Source: Sulfidibacter corallicola
GTDB taxonomy: Bacteria; Acidobacteriota; Holophagae; Acanthopleuribacterales; Acanthopleuribacteraceae
Direction: 5' to 3'
DNA: 64,000 nucleotides
Assembly: GCF_017498545.1 (NCBI RefSeq)
Contig: NZ_CP071793.1
Coordinates: 8,674,256-8,738,255, forward strand
The translations under genes and the position numbers were made by a program. Shown piece by piece: positions 16,076 to 25,415 of the stretch; position 1 is the stretch's first letter, and each line of letters starts with the position of its first letter. The notes under the pieces are model-generated. The model was not told where the DNA came from. It worked only from the letters and a program-made list of their open reading frames with translations, and did not search any database.

Positions 16076-18637
16076 TCAGGGCGTCGTGCAGAATTGATTG
16101 ACGAGGATGGCCAGATCCAGGACCGAGGTCTCGGGCCAGTCGGGATATTGGGCGGATAATTGGGCGCCACATTGACTGGGCTCCAATTGCAGGATCCAGT
16201 CGCGGATCAGCGCTTGTTCTTCCAGGGAGAGGGGATTGGTGGGCCGCATGCGGGTACCCATTTGAGGTGTGGCGCAGTTGACTTTCTCGAACAGGAAACT
16301 GCGGTCGGGGTGACCCGGGCTCACCAGCAGCAGGCCATCGATTTGGGTGGACGACACCTCGACGAGATTGGCGTAGCTGTCGGTGACCAGGTTCAGGTCG
16401 CCATTGTTTGTGGGTGACGCATTGTGGCAACCGACACAGGAGTTCACCCAGATGGGCTGAATATGGGTGTTGTAGTCGATGTTCTCGGTGGTGGGGATCG
16501 ACGACAAATCGTCGCACGCATCACCACCGGCGTAGGTACCCACGAGAAAGTCGCGCGCCCAATGTTGGCCGGGACTCAGGCTCTGGGAAAGGGTATGGGG
16601 TGCGAACCGGTCCGTTCCCGTGTCGCCGACCAGGTCGAAGAAGAACAGCGCATCCGATGCGCCGCTGGGCAAGGCGACGTGATAGAAACCGCGATCATCG
16701 GTTTCACGTCGGTGGAGAAAACCGCTGGCGGGTGTGCCGTCTCGATAATCTCGACCACCGCCCACATCGATGAATTGGCCCGCTTGGTTCTGGGCGGTGC
16801 CGATATCGACCCGAACGGGATCGAATGCCGCATCGGTGATCACCCCGCTGGCCATGCGATCGGAAAGGTAGAAATCGCGAACGGCGTCCGTGGTCGATAG
16901 TTCGGGTGCGATCCCGATTCCGGCCCGAACGGCGTGGAGGCCGTCTGGCGAACCATGGCCCGCCGAGACGATCAGCGCGTGGTCGGTGAGGTCCAAGTTC
17001 AGGTCGAGATCGATGATGCCGTCGGTGACCGGAATGGCATTGCCGTGGTCGCCGCTTCCGCCGGCGAATGCGATCGGATCCTGCCCGTCACTCTGGAAAA
17101 ACCGCAATTCCGTGGCGCCGTTCACGAGATTCGCCGGCAGGCTGCGGGCATCGTATACACGACCGCTCAGATTCAGGGTGATGCGACGCAAAGCGCGGAT
17201 GTCGGTCGTGGTCGTATCCTGAAGGGCACTGTCGCTGGTGACACGCAAACTGACCCGGTACACACCGGGCTCGGTGTAGGTATGGCTTGGGTTGGGATCG
17301 GTGGAGGTTTGCCCGTCGCCGAAATCCCAAAGCCAGGACTCGATCAGGCCCGATGCCACGGTCGACGTATCGGTGAACTGAATCGTCAGGGGAATCAAGC
17401 CCTCGTTGCCGGCCGGGTCGGTGGTAAACGAAGCGTTCGGTGGCGTTCCGCCGATATAGCGAACGCGATGGATGGCCATCCAATCGCCCAGGGCGTCATC
17501 GCCGATCGTGGACGTCAGGTACATGGCACCGTCCGTACCGAATTCCATGTCGACGGCCATCGGGCCGACCACAAAACCGCCGCCCTGATCGATGGCGATG
17601 GGCTCCAATTGGTCCATATCCTCGCCGGTCAACACCCACCGGTCGATTTTGGTCGTGTTCGAAAACCAATTTCCGATGTACAACGTCGGACCCTCGCCGG
17701 CAAAGGGCCCACTGGAGGCGATGATGATGCCGGTCGTCGATGGCGGCCGAGCGGCGAGGACGCGGTGGTTCGGGTCGGGCGGATCGAGAAAACCGCCTTT
17801 GTCGCCCAAATTGCTCCAGGCACCGTTCGAACCGCGCATGACCCAGGAAAGTCGATCGGTCGTTTCGCCGTTTTCGGAGCTGTAGAGAACGTCCGGTACC
17901 GGAGCCTCCGGATGAAACGCAAAGCGGAACGGGTTGCGGAAGCCCACCGCCCAGACCCGGCTGCGAATACTGGTGGCGTCGCCGTCCCAAAAGGGATTGT
18001 CGGACAGTCCGTTGCCGTTCGATTTGTCGATGCGCAAAATCTTCCCGTAGTAAAAGTCGGGGTGTTGAACCAGGGGAAGACCGTCTTGCATGGCCAATCC
18101 ATAACCATCGTCATCGCCCAGGGCAATGAAAAGCGCGTCGTCGTGTGGGTGAAACTTGATGTCGCCGGCCTTGTGAAACGCGGAGCCCCTGGGGAAGCCG
18201 GCCAGCAGGACGACTTCTGAATCGGGGACGACGGCCGTCACCGCTTCGTTTGCGGTGAGTCGAGCCACGCGTTGGTCGGTTTCCGTGGTGTAAAACACGA
18301 ACAGGTGGCGATTGGTATCGAATTCCGGATCGAGGGCCAAACCCAGCAACCCGCTTTCGCCCGAAAAATCCACCTGCGGCTGCAGGTCGGCGAAGGTGGT
18401 GGGTTCGTTGAAGCCGCCGTTGCCATCGGGTGTGAACAGCAGGATCACGCCCCGTTTTTCGCAAACCAAGAGTTTGCCATCCGTCGTGAATTCCATCGAA
18501 ATGGTACCGTTGCCGGTATAAATCTCTTCCACGATAAAGTTAGGGTCCGAAATGGTTTGGGCACCGAGAGGAAGGGTCGCGAGAAACAACCAACACAACC
18601 AGGTCGGTTGCGGTAGAGGAGACCGTATGGCGAACAT
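16076..18637 (-). CDS. Secreted glucose/sorbosone dehydrogenase-like protein with PKD and cytochrome c parts
   Basis: An 853-residue exported protein. Start at MFAIRSPLPQPTW, where AGGA sits seven bases upstream and a signal peptide ends at LGAQ. Residues about 25-410 form a PQQ-type six-bladed beta-propeller of the glucose/sorbosone dehydrogenase family (LPLGAQ then GNGTISMEFTTDGKLLVCEKRG; GESGLLGLALDPEF; VWAVGFRNPFRFAF). About 425-505 is a PKD domain (WLWDFGDGQTSTDPNPSHTY). A carboxypeptidase-regulatory-like region follows, then a c-type heme motif CVGCH at 734-738 with Met-containing residues downstream (MGTRMRP). The last 25 residues (PDWPETSVLDLAILVNQF) resemble half of the dockerin-like tail seen in three other proteins here. 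It probably oxidises sugars or alcohols and passes electrons to heme. Confidence 0.85.
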   Translation of the reverse strand: MFAIRSPLPQPTWLCWLFLATLPLGAQTISDPNFIVEEIYTGNGTISMEFTTDGKLLVCEKRGVILLFTPDGNGGFNEPTTFADLQPQVDFSGESGLLGLALDPEFDTNRHLFVFYTTETDQRVARLTANEAVTAVVPDSEVVLLAGFPRGSAFHKAGDIKFHPHDDALFIALGDDDGYGLAMQDGLPLVQHPDFYYGKILRIDKSNGNGLSDNPFWDGDATSIRSRVWAVGFRNPFRFAFHPEAPVPDVLYSSENGETTDRLSWVMRGSNGAWSNLGDKGGFLDPPDPNHRVLAARPPSTTGIIIASSGPFAGEGPTLYIGNWFSNTTKIDRWVLTGEDMDQLEPIAIDQGGGFVVGPMAVDMEFGTDGAMYLTSTIGDDALGDWMAIHRVRYIGGTPPNASFTTDPAGNEGLIPLTIQFTDTSTVASGLIESWLWDFGDGQTSTDPNPSHTYTEPGVYRVSLRVTSDSALQDTTTTDIRALRRITLNLSGRVYDARSLPANLVNGATELRFFQSDGQDPIAFAGGSGDHGNAIPVTDGIIDLDLNLDLTDHALIVSAGHGSPDGLHAVRAGIGIAPELSTTDAVRDFYLSDRMASGVITDAAFDPVRVDIGTAQNQAGQFIDVGGGRDYRDGTPASGFLHRRETDDRGFYHVALPSGASDALFFFDLVGDTGTDRFAPHTLSQSLSPGQHWARDFLVGTYAGGDACDDLSSIPTTENIDYNTHIQPIWVNSCVGCHNASPTNNGDLNLVTDSYANLVEVSSTQIDGLLLVSPGHPDRSFLFEKVNCATPQMGTRMRPTNPLSLEEQALIRDWILQLEPSQCGAQLSAQYPDWPETSVLDLAILVNQFCTTP

Positions 18638-18985
18638 ATGTCCATCCTTTGAATGGGTAGGCATGATGAGGGAGAAGAACAAAGGGAATTGGAAATAGAC
18701 AATCTTCGTAAGTCCGTCAGACGAAAAAAAGAGGATATGGATATTGTGTCTGCGGTGTGATTGCCCTGACGCAGGCGTCATTTTTTTGGGTGTGGGTATT
18801 AGATGTTCGGAGCTACCGATAATTCAATCGGTTTGGCCGATTTTGTGATCTACCCATACAAATTGGATGACCGAACGAGCACCGACTCGATCCTTGGCCA
18901 AGCGGAATCGTGCCGTCTCGGTCACCCTTTCGCGGTCATGCCGCACCATCCTGCCCGCGACGGGTCCATTTCGGATCCCTGTCGA
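18638..18985. other. Intergenic region, nothing recognised
   Basis: A 348-base stretch upstream of the dehydrogenase and downstream of the phosphate-binding-like gene, both on the minus strand. It must contain the dehydrogenase promoter, but no good -35/-10 pair was found. A short TGACG/CGTCA hairpin followed by seven T (18767-18787) is present on the + strand without a gene to terminate. Confidence 0.5.
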
Positions 18986-19402
18986 TCACTCCACGCAGAC
19001 GACCTTCAACCCCTCGAGATCGGTGTACGCGGAAACGAAGCCGATGGCACGCGGTGTCGCTTGGATGAAGGCGCGCAATTCCTCCACCGTTTCGAACGTC
19101 TGGGGAGGCGTACCGCGTCCGCTGAAAATCATTCGTTTCCAGTAGGTGCTGTACTGGGCGGGGGTTTTGCTCAGGAACTGGCGCAGGAACGCCGCCAACA
19201 GCGTTTCCTCGCTGACCGTCGTCGGGATGATCCGGGTGCCGTTCGGCCAATGATGCTTTTTGTTGAGGTAGATGCGCTGCAGGTCGCGGCGGGAAAGCGA
19301 CTCGACGGCGTTGTCCGGATGGGTCACGATCACCACGCCTTCATCGATCTGGCCGAATTCGGCGATGGGGCTGAGAAGGAAAAGCAAGGCAAACACACGC
19401 AT
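18986..19402 (-). CDS. Small phosphate-ABC-type substrate-binding-like periplasmic protein
   Basis: A 138-residue exported protein, last gene of a three-gene operon. Start MRVFALLFLLSPIAEFG gives a signal peptide and has AGGTG upstream. The mature part matches the PstS-like periplasmic-binding fold in its short single-lobe form: VVIVTHPDNAVESLSRRDLQRIYLNKKHHWPNGTRI, then SEETLLAAFLRQFLSKTPAQYSTYWKRMIFSGRGTPPQ and AIGFVSAYTDL. Such small proteins commonly sit beside GGDEF or histidine-kinase genes and are presumed to feed a periplasmic signal to them; this is family knowledge, not shown here. It starts eight bases after the small gene upstream. Confidence 0.82.
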   Translation of the reverse strand: MRVFALLFLLSPIAEFGQIDEGVVIVTHPDNAVESLSRRDLQRIYLNKKHHWPNGTRIIPTTVSEETLLAAFLRQFLSKTPAQYSTYWKRMIFSGRGTPPQTFETVEELRAFIQATPRAIGFVSAYTDLEGLKVVCVE

Positions 19403-19409
19403 ATCGCAC

Positions 19410-19658
19410 CTAAAAGCGGAGCGTGGCCTTGACACCCAAGAGGTGCCAATCGCGGGTTGTTTCCCAAGTGAGGTGTTCGGCATCGAGCGCCGTGACCCGT
19501 CCGCATCCGTCCAGCGGGTGTCCTTCGATCTTCAAGACCCATTTTGGGGCGATGTCGATCCGCTCGCCCCGAAACGCGAATACGCCGAACGTACCGAGAA
19601 GGAGCAGCCCGAAGCCGAGGCGAAGCGCCTCTCGGAGCTCGTTTCCCGCGCGCTTCAT
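19410..19658 (-). CDS. Small membrane/exported protein, possible remnant of a beta-barrel protein
   Basis: An 82-residue frame whose ATG overlaps the stop of the GGDEF-EAL gene by four bases (ATGA) and whose stop lies seven bases before the next start, so position alone argues it is translated. It has one hydrophobic segment (LRLGFGLLLLGTFGVFAF, about 12-29), then HPLDGCGRVTALDAEHLTWE and a C-terminus WHLLGVKATLRF ending in an aromatic residue, as outer-membrane beta-barrel proteins do. In related operons a full porin-like gene often lies between the sensor and the binding protein, so this may be an internally deleted version. No family assigned. Confidence 0.55.
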   Translation of the reverse strand: MKRAGNELREALRLGFGLLLLGTFGVFAFRGERIDIAPKWVLKIEGHPLDGCGRVTALDAEHLTWETTRDWHLLGVKATLRF

Positions 19659-22249
19659 TTGGGGGCACCTTCCACCGCCCCGATCATGCGCGCAAACGCC
19701 TCGACCGTTTCCTGGTGGGACAGGGCGGTCGTGGCTTCCTCGACCGAGAGCGCGGGGCTGAACAGGAAACCCTGGACCATGTGACAGCCCTTGCCCCACA
19801 GGAATTGGAGTTGATCCACGTTTTCCACGCCCTCGGCGATCACCTGCAGGTCGAGACTGTTGGCCATCGCGATGATGGCCGAGGTAATGGCGGCATTGTC
19901 CATGTTGCCGGGCACGTCGGTGACGAAGGACCGATCGATCTTGAGCGCCGTCAGGGGGAACCGGCTCAGGTAGCTCAGCGACGAGTAGCCCGTGCCGAAA
20001 TCGTCAACCAGGATCTCCAGCCCCAGGCGCTTCAGGTTGCGCAACATTTCCACGTTGGTATCGAGGTTTTCCATCAAAATGCTCTCGGTCAACTCCAGCT
20101 TCAGGGTGCCCGGCGGCACACCGGTTTCCACCAACACGTCCTGAATGATGCCGGGCAGGTTCTCCTGGTAGAACTGCTGGGTCGAGAAGTTGACCGCGAT
20201 GCTCAATTCCTCGTGTCCCATCGCCTGCCAACGGGCCAATTGCGAACAGGCCTTGCGCAGGGCCCATTCGCCGAGATTCGAGATCAGTCCGGTCTCTTCG
20301 GCCAAAGCGATGAACTCGTGGGGCAGGATCATGCCCTGTTCCGCATGAACCCAACGCAACAGCGACTCGAACCCGATGATGTGCCCCGATTCCAGGCTGA
20401 TGATCGGCTGGTAGAAGATCTGGAGTTCGTCGCGCTCCAGGGCACGACGCAGGTCGGCTTCCATTTTGAGCGTGGTCAGGGTATGGGTCTGCATGGACTT
20501 TTCGAACACCACGTAGCGCGATTTGCCCAGCGTCTTGGCGCGGTACATGGCGATGTCGGCGTCGCGCAGGGCATCGTCGGCGGCCAGGTAATCGCCCGAC
20601 GATATCGCGATGCCGATACTCCCCGAGATGAACAGCTCCTGGCCGCTCACCAGGAAGGGGTGGTTGAGGCCACGCAAGATCGCGGCGGCGACCGACTTGG
20701 CCCGATCCGCGTTCTCGATTTCTTCCAGCAGGATGATGAATTCATCGCCGCCCAGGCGGGCCACCGTGTCGAATCCCCGGACGCAGGTTCTCAGGCGCTT
20801 GCCCACCTCGATCAACATCAGGTCGCCGAACTGGTGGCCCAGCGAATCGTTGATCGGTTTGAAGCGATCGAGGTCGAGGAACAGGACCGCGAAGCATTTT
20901 TTGGGATGCACTTCCTGGCGCTCGATGGCGTGGGTCAGTCGCTCCATCGCCAGGGCTCGATTGGGCAGCCCGGTCAGGGCGTCGTGGAAGGCGTCGTGTT
21001 TGAGTTTCTTTTCGGCGCGTTTCCGAGCCAGGAAGTTGGAGAGCATCTCGGTGGCCACCCGCAGGATGCGAATGTCCTCCTTGGACCAGTAGCGGACGGC
21101 GCTCACGTCGGCAAAACCCATGTAGCCCCAGAAACCCTTGTCCTCGGAACTGATCGGCATGAGCAACACCGATTGAATGTTCAGCGCCTCGGCGAAGGCC
21201 CGCTCGCCTTGCGCTTTCGAGGGGAGGTGGGCCACATTGTCGATTTGAATGATCTCTCCGCGGGCAAGCACGTCGAGCAGCCTGGGAAACTTCTCCAGGT
21301 TGAGATCCATGACGTCCGGAAAACGATAGACCGGATCTCCACAGGTCCATTCCACCAGTTTTTCCATTTGGACATGGTCGCCCTTGAGCAGCCCGATGAA
21401 GCTCAAATTGGTGCCGACCACCTGGCCCAGGATCTTGACCACCTGACGCAGGTTCGGCGCGTAGGTCGAGGTGAACAGTTTGGATACCTGGGAGAGCGCT
21501 TCCTCGAAGGCGAGACTGGTGCGCAGGGCCTCCTCGGCCCTTTTGCGCTCGCGAATCTCCTTTTCCAACTGCGTGTTGGCCTCGCAAATCTCCCGATATC
21601 GGCTTTCCAGGGCCAGGTTGGCCTGGCGGAGCTGCAGGTTCTTGCGGGAAAACCCACGCAGCAGCCAAAAGGCCAGCAGGGTGCCGAAACCGAGGGCGAC
21701 GCTGGTGGCAAACAGGGTGACGTTGTTGGTGTATCGGGCATGGGTGTTGACCAGGTTCAGGTTTTCCGAAAAGCGTCGTTCCTTGTCTTCGCGGTAACTG
21801 CGCAGGTTGGACACCAGGGTACCGGCGACCTGGGACATGGTGCCGCCCTCGTCCATGAAGGCGTGCTCCTTGCCCTCCAACATGGCGAGAATCAATTTTT
21901 GTCCGGTTCGCCCGTAGTGTTCGGACATGACATGCAGGTCGCGGATCTCGGGGTCGTCCGAAAGCGCCTGCAGGCGCCCGAAATCTTCGTTCAACTCGGC
22001 GCCGAGACTTTGGCAGACGCGCAAACCTTCCTCGTCCGGATCAAGCGCGGTGGCGATGTAATGGTCTTTGAGATCGTTGACCTTGATGGTGATCTCGTTG
22101 GTGAGCTCCAGGATCGGGAAAAGGGACGAGCTGAGATCATCGATACGGTCACTGACCAAAAGGCTGGAATAAAAGGTCCACAACGCGGCGATCAGGGGCG
22201 GGAGCAGGACGATCGCAAACCCAAGAAAAATGTCTCTACGTGATTTCAT
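19655..22249 (-). CDS. Membrane-bound GAF-GGDEF-EAL cyclic-di-GMP enzyme
   Basis: An 864-residue signalling protein, first gene of the operon. Start at MKSRRDIFLGF (the frame also opens eight codons earlier at TTG). Order: membrane helix about 7-29, a periplasmic helical sensor about 30-165, second membrane helix about 170-195, a coiled coil to about 245 (LALESRYREICEANTQLEKEI), a GAF domain about 260-410, GGDEF about 420-590 with the intact RLGGDEFIILL motif, and EAL about 600-850 with FESLLRW and DDFGTGYSSLSYL intact. Both activities, synthesis and breakdown of c-di-GMP, look possible. The two small genes that follow encode an exported small protein and a phosphate-binding-like protein, which could supply the periplasmic input. 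Confidence 0.93.
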   Translation of the reverse strand: MKSRRDIFLGFAIVLLPPLIAALWTFYSSLLVSDRIDDLSSSLFPILELTNEITIKVNDLKDHYIATALDPDEEGLRVCQSLGAELNEDFGRLQALSDDPEIRDLHVMSEHYGRTGQKLILAMLEGKEHAFMDEGGTMSQVAGTLVSNLRSYREDKERRFSENLNLVNTHARYTNNVTLFATSVALGFGTLLAFWLLRGFSRKNLQLRQANLALESRYREICEANTQLEKEIRERKRAEEALRTSLAFEEALSQVSKLFTSTYAPNLRQVVKILGQVVGTNLSFIGLLKGDHVQMEKLVEWTCGDPVYRFPDVMDLNLEKFPRLLDVLARGEIIQIDNVAHLPSKAQGERAFAEALNIQSVLLMPISSEDKGFWGYMGFADVSAVRYWSKEDIRILRVATEMLSNFLARKRAEKKLKHDAFHDALTGLPNRALAMERLTHAIERQEVHPKKCFAVLFLDLDRFKPINDSLGHQFGDLMLIEVGKRLRTCVRGFDTVARLGGDEFIILLEEIENADRAKSVAAAILRGLNHPFLVSGQELFISGSIGIAISSGDYLAADDALRDADIAMYRAKTLGKSRYVVFEKSMQTHTLTTLKMEADLRRALERDELQIFYQPIISLESGHIIGFESLLRWVHAEQGMILPHEFIALAEETGLISNLGEWALRKACSQLARWQAMGHEELSIAVNFSTQQFYQENLPGIIQDVLVETGVPPGTLKLELTESILMENLDTNVEMLRNLKRLGLEILVDDFGTGYSSLSYLSRFPLTALKIDRSFVTDVPGNMDNAAITSAIIAMANSLDLQVIAEGVENVDQLQFLWGKGCHMVQGFLFSPALSVEEATTALSHQETVEAFARMIGAVEGAPK

Positions 22250-22653
22250 GGGGGTTCCCTGGAGGTGTGGCAAACGCCGGCTGACGTGGGCGCTCGCACA
22301 ATGCCCAGACTAACATATTCGCCGAGAGCTGGGTGCTCGGAAGCAGTGTGAATTTTCACGAACGACGAGATGTGCCTGGGGAGGCACGTAGCCGGGAAAG
22401 CGATGGTCCGGGCGGAAAAGGTGGGATCCGTCGGGGTGCGATGGGTTGTATCCGCTTAATATATTAGCTTGGTTGGTGTTATGTGATCGCTGGGCGAAAG
22501 ATGCTTGCCATGTGTGAGAACCACGCGACATCCGGGGCAGGATTGATATAATGTGGCGATTCACCCGGTTCCCCTTTCTTTCGGCCGCCCCGCACTTCCC
22601 CATCACGACGGTCGATGGCTCATCCATTTTCTTCATCATCACGAGGCTGTCTC
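22250..22653. other. Divergent intergenic region with an extended -10 promoter
   Basis: A 404-base region between two divergent genes. It holds an extended -10 promoter for the rightward gene at 22544-22552 and an AT-rich patch (TTAATATATTAG near 22457) that may serve the leftward operon. No gene is seen. Confidence 0.55.
22544..22552 (+). promoter_or_regulatory. Extended -10 promoter element
   Basis: TGATATAAT (TGn followed by a perfect TATAAT at 22547-22552) lies about 100 bases before the epoxide-hydrolase-like gene. There is no good -35, which extended -10 promoters can do without. Confidence 0.5.
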
Positions 22654-23496
22654 ATGTCAGAGCCCTTGCCTTTCAATTCCCGCATTCACTACGTCAACGG
22701 TATCGACCTGTTCACCCTGGATCACGGCAGCGGCGAACCGGTTTTGCTTCTGCACGGTTTCCCGGATTCGCATCGCCTTTGGCGACATCAGGTCCCGTTC
22801 CTGCTCGAACGGGGTTTCCGCGTGATCGCGCCCGACCTGCGCGGCTTCGGCGCCAGTTCCCGGCCCGAGGGGGTCGGTGCCTATTCACTGCACCACATCG
22901 TTTCCGATTTGGTGAGTCTGCTTCAGGACATGTCGCTCTCGCGCGTTCATCTGGTCGGCCACGATTTCGGCGCGGTGCTGGCCTGGTCCTTTGCCGCCAT
23001 GGTGCCGCGCGCGGTAGACCGCCTGGCGGTCATGTCGGTGGGCCATCCCATGAGCTTTCGGCGAAACCACTCCGTGGCCCAACGCGAAAAGTCGTGGTAC
23101 ATGTTGTTTTTCCAATTCGAAGAGGTTGCCGAAATGGCCTTGCAGGCCGAGGATTGGCAGCTCCTGCGCGAATTGGTGCGGCACCATCCCGAGTGCGACC
23201 GGTGGATCGCCGATTTGTCGCGTCCCGGCGCCTTGACGGCGGCGCTGAACTGGTACCGCGCCAACATGAAACCGAAGTTGCAGGGCCGTCAGCCGGTGCC
23301 GGCGGTGTCCGCCGATACGCTGGGGATCTGGAGCGATGAAGATCCCTTTTTGCTCGAATCGCAAATGCGTGATTCGGCGCATTTCGTGCGCGGTCAGTGG
23401 CGTTTCGAAGCGCTGCGGGGAGCGGGTCACTGGATGCAATTGGATGCGCCGGACCAGGTGAACCACCTGTTGTCGTCGTTCCTGAAGCCCGATTGA
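22654..23496 (+). CDS. Epoxide-hydrolase-like alpha/beta hydrolase
   Basis: A 280-residue enzyme. Start at MSEPLPFNSRIHY, with GAGG seven bases before. It has the oxyanion motif HGFPDS (34-39), nucleophile elbow GHDFG with Asp104, and a C-terminal GAGHWMQLD carrying the catalytic His. An Asp rather than Ser nucleophile marks the epoxide hydrolase/haloalkane dehalogenase branch, in which an alkyl-enzyme ester is formed and hydrolysed. The cap region (about 140-215) contains the Trp/Tyr-rich stretch KSWYMLFFQFEEVAEMA typical of epoxide hydrolases. Substrate unknown. An extended -10 promoter lies upstream. Confidence 0.9.
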   Translation: MSEPLPFNSRIHYVNGIDLFTLDHGSGEPVLLLHGFPDSHRLWRHQVPFLLERGFRVIAPDLRGFGASSRPEGVGAYSLHHIVSDLVSLLQDMSLSRVHLVGHDFGAVLAWSFAAMVPRAVDRLAVMSVGHPMSFRRNHSVAQREKSWYMLFFQFEEVAEMALQAEDWQLLRELVRHHPECDRWIADLSRPGALTAALNWYRANMKPKLQGRQPVPAVSADTLGIWSDEDPFLLESQMRDSAHFVRGQWRFEALRGAGHWMQLDAPDQVNHLLSSFLKPD

Positions 23497-23608
23497 GGCC
23501 TCGCGGGTCCCGGATTTCCGGGATCGAGACGAAACGGTGCCCAGGTTTCCCGGAATGCCGCGCGCTTCGGCGGCGGCCAGATCATGTCTTTAGATTCAAG
23601 GAGTGGAT

Positions 23609-24517
23609 ATGCCCCCACGAATGGTGCGAATGCAGCCTCATCAAACCGAAGGCGCCGAGATCCGGCCGTCGGTTCCAATTCGATTCCTCCAACCGCGGTG
23701 GTTGGTGGCCGCCTGTTTGTGGATGGCCCTGAGTTCGGCAATGACGATGGCGGCGCAACCGGTCATCGATGCGGCCTACCCCTGGCGAGGGTTTCCGGAT
23801 TTACCCAGAATCAGCAATCCCGTCGGCAAGGGCGGGTTCCTGATCTTCCAGGGCAACAAGCCGGTGGGTTCCGAACGGTTCATCATCGAGAAAAACAACA
23901 AGCGGCACCGCGTGCACATGCAGAGTTATTTTCCCTCCGCCGCCAAAGGCCACATCGGGCTCGCCATCACCCTGGGCTTGCGCGGCTTTGGTGAGCGGTT
24001 GCATTTCAAGGAGCGTCAGGGCAACGATTTCGTGACACTCGACATGCGCCGAAGGGGGGCGACCCTGCTCATGACGCGGACGGTGGCCATCAAGCCGCCC
24101 GGAAAGAGCAAGGATCCAAAAAAGCCGATACGACGCACGAAAAAGACCGAGCAATTCACCGAGCGTGTGGGCCGGACCTTCCTGATCCCGTTCCAATACG
24201 CCACCGCCTTCATAACCCGGCTCGAAGACCTGCGCAAGATGAACGATGGCGAGCGACGCTATTACAACGCCAAGTCCCTGATGGGCTGGCCCCAGGTCAA
24301 GCCGGTGGATCGCCGCATCACCATCGAGGGGCTGGGTCCGCAGAAGCGCCTGCTGTTCGATGGCAAGAAGCACGAGGTTCGGGTGATGCGGGTCAAGATC
24401 GCGGGCGGTGCCAAGATGGAATCCTGCGAGGTCTTGCTTGACGACGAGGGCGAAATCCAGGCCATCGACTGGGTTCGCGACGGCACCACCTATCGCTACA
24501 AACCCATCGGCTTCTAA
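23609..24517 (+). CDS. Secreted protein of unknown function
   Basis: A 302-residue exported protein. ATG 23609 is used because AAGGAG lies five bases upstream. A long positively charged N-terminus (about 30 residues) precedes a hydrophobic segment WLVAACLWMALSSAMTMAA, so this is a long-n-region signal peptide or an anchor. The mature part is basic and beta-rich, with repeated short strands (GGFLIFQGNKPVGSERFII, HEVRVMRVKIAGGAKMES, EGEIQAIDWVRDGTTYRYK). This pattern resembles the DUF3108-like proteins that carry one lipid or polysaccharide-binding beta-sheet, but I cannot assign it. It follows the hydrolase gene by 112 bases and may be co-transcribed. Confidence 0.7.
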   Translation: MPPRMVRMQPHQTEGAEIRPSVPIRFLQPRWLVAACLWMALSSAMTMAAQPVIDAAYPWRGFPDLPRISNPVGKGGFLIFQGNKPVGSERFIIEKNNKRHRVHMQSYFPSAAKGHIGLAITLGLRGFGERLHFKERQGNDFVTLDMRRRGATLLMTRTVAIKPPGKSKDPKKPIRRTKKTEQFTERVGRTFLIPFQYATAFITRLEDLRKMNDGERRYYNAKSLMGWPQVKPVDRRITIEGLGPQKRLLFDGKKHEVRVMRVKIAGGAKMESCEVLLDDEGEIQAIDWVRDGTTYRYKPIGF

Positions 24518-24680
24518 GGGGAGCCCAACCGGAAACGGAAAGATCCGACCCTCGGGTCGATTCGCCCGGATGACCACGGGATCCGCGAGTAGGGATCAGG
24601 TGTCATTCCAGGTTCCGTTTCCAATCCATGACCGGGCCGATTCGCTTCTCTTCGCGAATCGGTTCCGGACCGGCGGTGCT

Positions 24681-25415
24681 TCATCGCGATTGGGACTGGT
24701 CGGCCAGCTCCAGGCACTGGGAGAACGTTTCGATCATCCAGGTCGAGAAGGCCTCGATCCGTTCCACGATGAAGAAGTGACCGCCCTCGATTTGGTGGCG
24801 AATCAGCGGTTGCCGCGTTTCGTTCTGCCAATTGGCGATGTGCTCCGGCTCGATGTCTTCCTCGGTGCCGGTGACGACCGCGATCGGGATTTCCAGGGGC
24901 CGAGGACTGGGCGTCACCTCGTACAGTTCCAGCGACTGAAAATCGGCGCGGAGAATCGGCTCGAACAGGTCCCTCAGTTCCGGGTTGGCCAGGAAGGCGG
25001 GCGGGCAGCCCCCCAAATCACTGATCTTCTTGAAAAAGGCTTCCTTGGGCAGGTGGTGGTAGTGTTCGTCCCGATGCCAGTTCTCGGGCGCTTTTCGGCC
25101 GCTGAACATGACCATGCGCGGCATTGGCAGACCGGCTTCCCACAGGCGATGGACCACCTTGAAACCCACCTGGGCACCCATGCTGTGGCCGTAGATCACG
25201 TACGGGGTCTCCAACTGTGCGCGAATCTGATTGAACGCGTCCTCGGTGATGCGGTCCAGGTCGGCCAGCGGCGCTTCCTTGAAACGGCTGCCGTGACCCG
25301 GGTAATCGAAGGTGTGCAGCCGAATGTCGGCGGGCAGGCGGTCGGACAGTTCCCGGTAGGAAAAGCGATTGCCTCCCGCAAAGGGAAATGCGAATACGGT
25401 GAGTGCGTGTGTCAT
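24681..25415 (-). CDS. Type II (editing) thioesterase
   Basis: A 244-residue alpha/beta hydrolase of the GrsT/SrfA-D thioesterase family. Start MTHALTVFAFPFAGG with GGAGT upstream. Diagnostic features: FPFAGGNRFSYREL near the N-terminus, the PGHGSRFKE region, the nucleophile motif GHSMGA (Ser about 83), and GGHFFIVER with the catalytic His. These enzymes remove wrong acyl groups from the carrier domains of non-ribosomal peptide or polyketide synthases. No synthetase, carrier protein or phosphopantetheinyl transferase is in this window, so its partner must lie elsewhere. Divergent from the sulfotransferase-like gene. Confidence 0.88.
   Translation of the reverse strand: MTHALTVFAFPFAGGNRFSYRELSDRLPADIRLHTFDYPGHGSRFKEAPLADLDRITEDAFNQIRAQLETPYVIYGHSMGAQVGFKVVHRLWEAGLPMPRMVMFSGRKAPENWHRDEHYHHLPKEAFFKKISDLGGCPPAFLANPELRDLFEPILRADFQSLELYEVTPSPRPLEIPIAVVTGTEEDIEPEHIANWQNETRQPLIRHQIEGGHFFIVERIEAFSTWMIETFSQCLELADQSQSR

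Noticed and set aside
16934..18220. Long + strand frame opposite the dehydrogenase gene
   Set aside because: The minus strand carries propeller, PKD and heme motifs; the antisense product has none.
18767..18787. Short hairpin plus seven T as a terminator
   Set aside because: Only a five-base stem and no + strand gene upstream; probably chance in the promoter region of the dehydrogenase.
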